Below are positions 5,820-5,943 of a stretch of 5,943 nucleotides of DNA, one piece after another (the stretch's first letter is position 1; every line of letters starts with the position of its first letter). The notes under the pieces are model-generated. The model saw nothing but the letters and a program-made list of their open reading frames with translations, was not told where the DNA came from and made no database searches. Source of the stretch: CAZLGO01 sp964559295. GTDB taxonomy: Archaea > Methanobacteriota > Methanobacteria > Methanobacteriales > Methanobacteriaceae. The stretch is from contig CAZLGO010000090.1 of the NCBI GenBank assembly GCA_964559295.1, positions 1 to 5,943 on the forward strand, in the 5' to 3' direction. Position numbers and translations under genes: made by a program.

Positions 5820-5862
5820 GGGGCGTATTGTACGATATTGCAGTAAATCAAATATTTTGCAT

Positions 5863-5943
5863 CTACCTTGGTATCCAGTTCCTATCCTCATACTCCAATT
5901 CCCTAAATACAATCTTAAATTCAGTTCCATGGCTTCTGTCAAG
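5863..5943 (-). CDS. Probable sensor histidine kinase, C-terminal end only
   Basis: The minus-strand frame enters from the right edge and stops at TAG 5865-5863, leaving 26 residues: a GTEFKIVFRELEYEDR core and a WIPR end. A Gly-Thr-x-Phe-x-Ile-x-Phe strand close to the C-terminus is how the HATPase_c domain of histidine kinases finishes (after the G2 box). An E-L-x-Y-x-x-R tail is, as I recall, common in PAS-domain kinases of Methanobacteriales. The N, G1 and F boxes and the phospho-accepting His would lie outside the window, so the identification rests on this tail only. It is convergent with the M42 gene. Confidence 0.5.
   Translation of the reverse strand, partial: LDRSHGTEFKIVFRELEYEDRNWIPR

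Larger units (their letters stand above)
5547..5862. other. Gene-free relic region between two convergent genes
   Basis: No intact gene is seen in these 316 bases. On the minus strand they contain an MFS remnant (5711-5628), an overlapping frame with gene-like codons but no recognisable product (about 5635-5547), a nested inverted repeat (5715-5785) and an A6/T6 terminator (5807-5819). The mixture suggests a site where genes were lost. Confidence 0.6.

Overview
The window looks like euryarchaeal chromosome, most probably from a Methanobacterium-type methanogen. Three things point there. The RNA genes are archaeal: an initiator tRNA with an A1-U72 pair and no encoded CCA, and an archaeal RNase P RNA. 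The promoters are TATA-box promoters of the TTTATATA kind, and terminators are T-runs. Protein genes are AT-rich with strong GGAGG ribosome binding sites and short leaders. The genus is inferred from general resemblance, not from a database search.

Layout. Bases 2-1003 (+) hold the C-terminal part of an alkaline-phosphatase-superfamily phosphodiesterase-like protein. Facing it on the minus strand is a stable-RNA unit: tRNA-iMet (1544-1470) followed 11 bases later by the RNase P RNA gene (1458-1164). This block is easily missed because two spurious ORFs lie across rnpB. Further upstream on the minus strand, 2512-1674 carries two overlapping genes for small proteins, each with one N-terminal membrane anchor and a long charged coiled coil. 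Divergent from them is a complete DHA2-type (probably 14-TM) major facilitator exporter (2729-4111, +), with its TATA box and a perfect 10-bp palindrome directly before the ATG. Next come a 76-residue two-TM protein of the LiaF-TM/DUF5668 type (4253-4483, +) and, 28 bases on, a complete M42 metallo-aminopeptidase (4512-5546, +), probably one operon.

The right end (5547-5862) has no intact gene. It holds a decayed minus-strand fragment carrying the motif C of another DHA2 transporter, a 71-bp nested inverted repeat and a two-way A/T-rich terminator. The last 81 bases are the C-terminal tail of a minus-strand protein that looks like a histidine kinase.

The most notable points are the tRNA-iMet/rnpB tandem, where the RNase P RNA appears to depend on a tRNA promoter and on tRNA processing for its own 5' end, and the unrecognised pair of membrane-anchored coiled-coil proteins. 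I saw no CRISPR array, complete insertion sequence or recognisable defence system.
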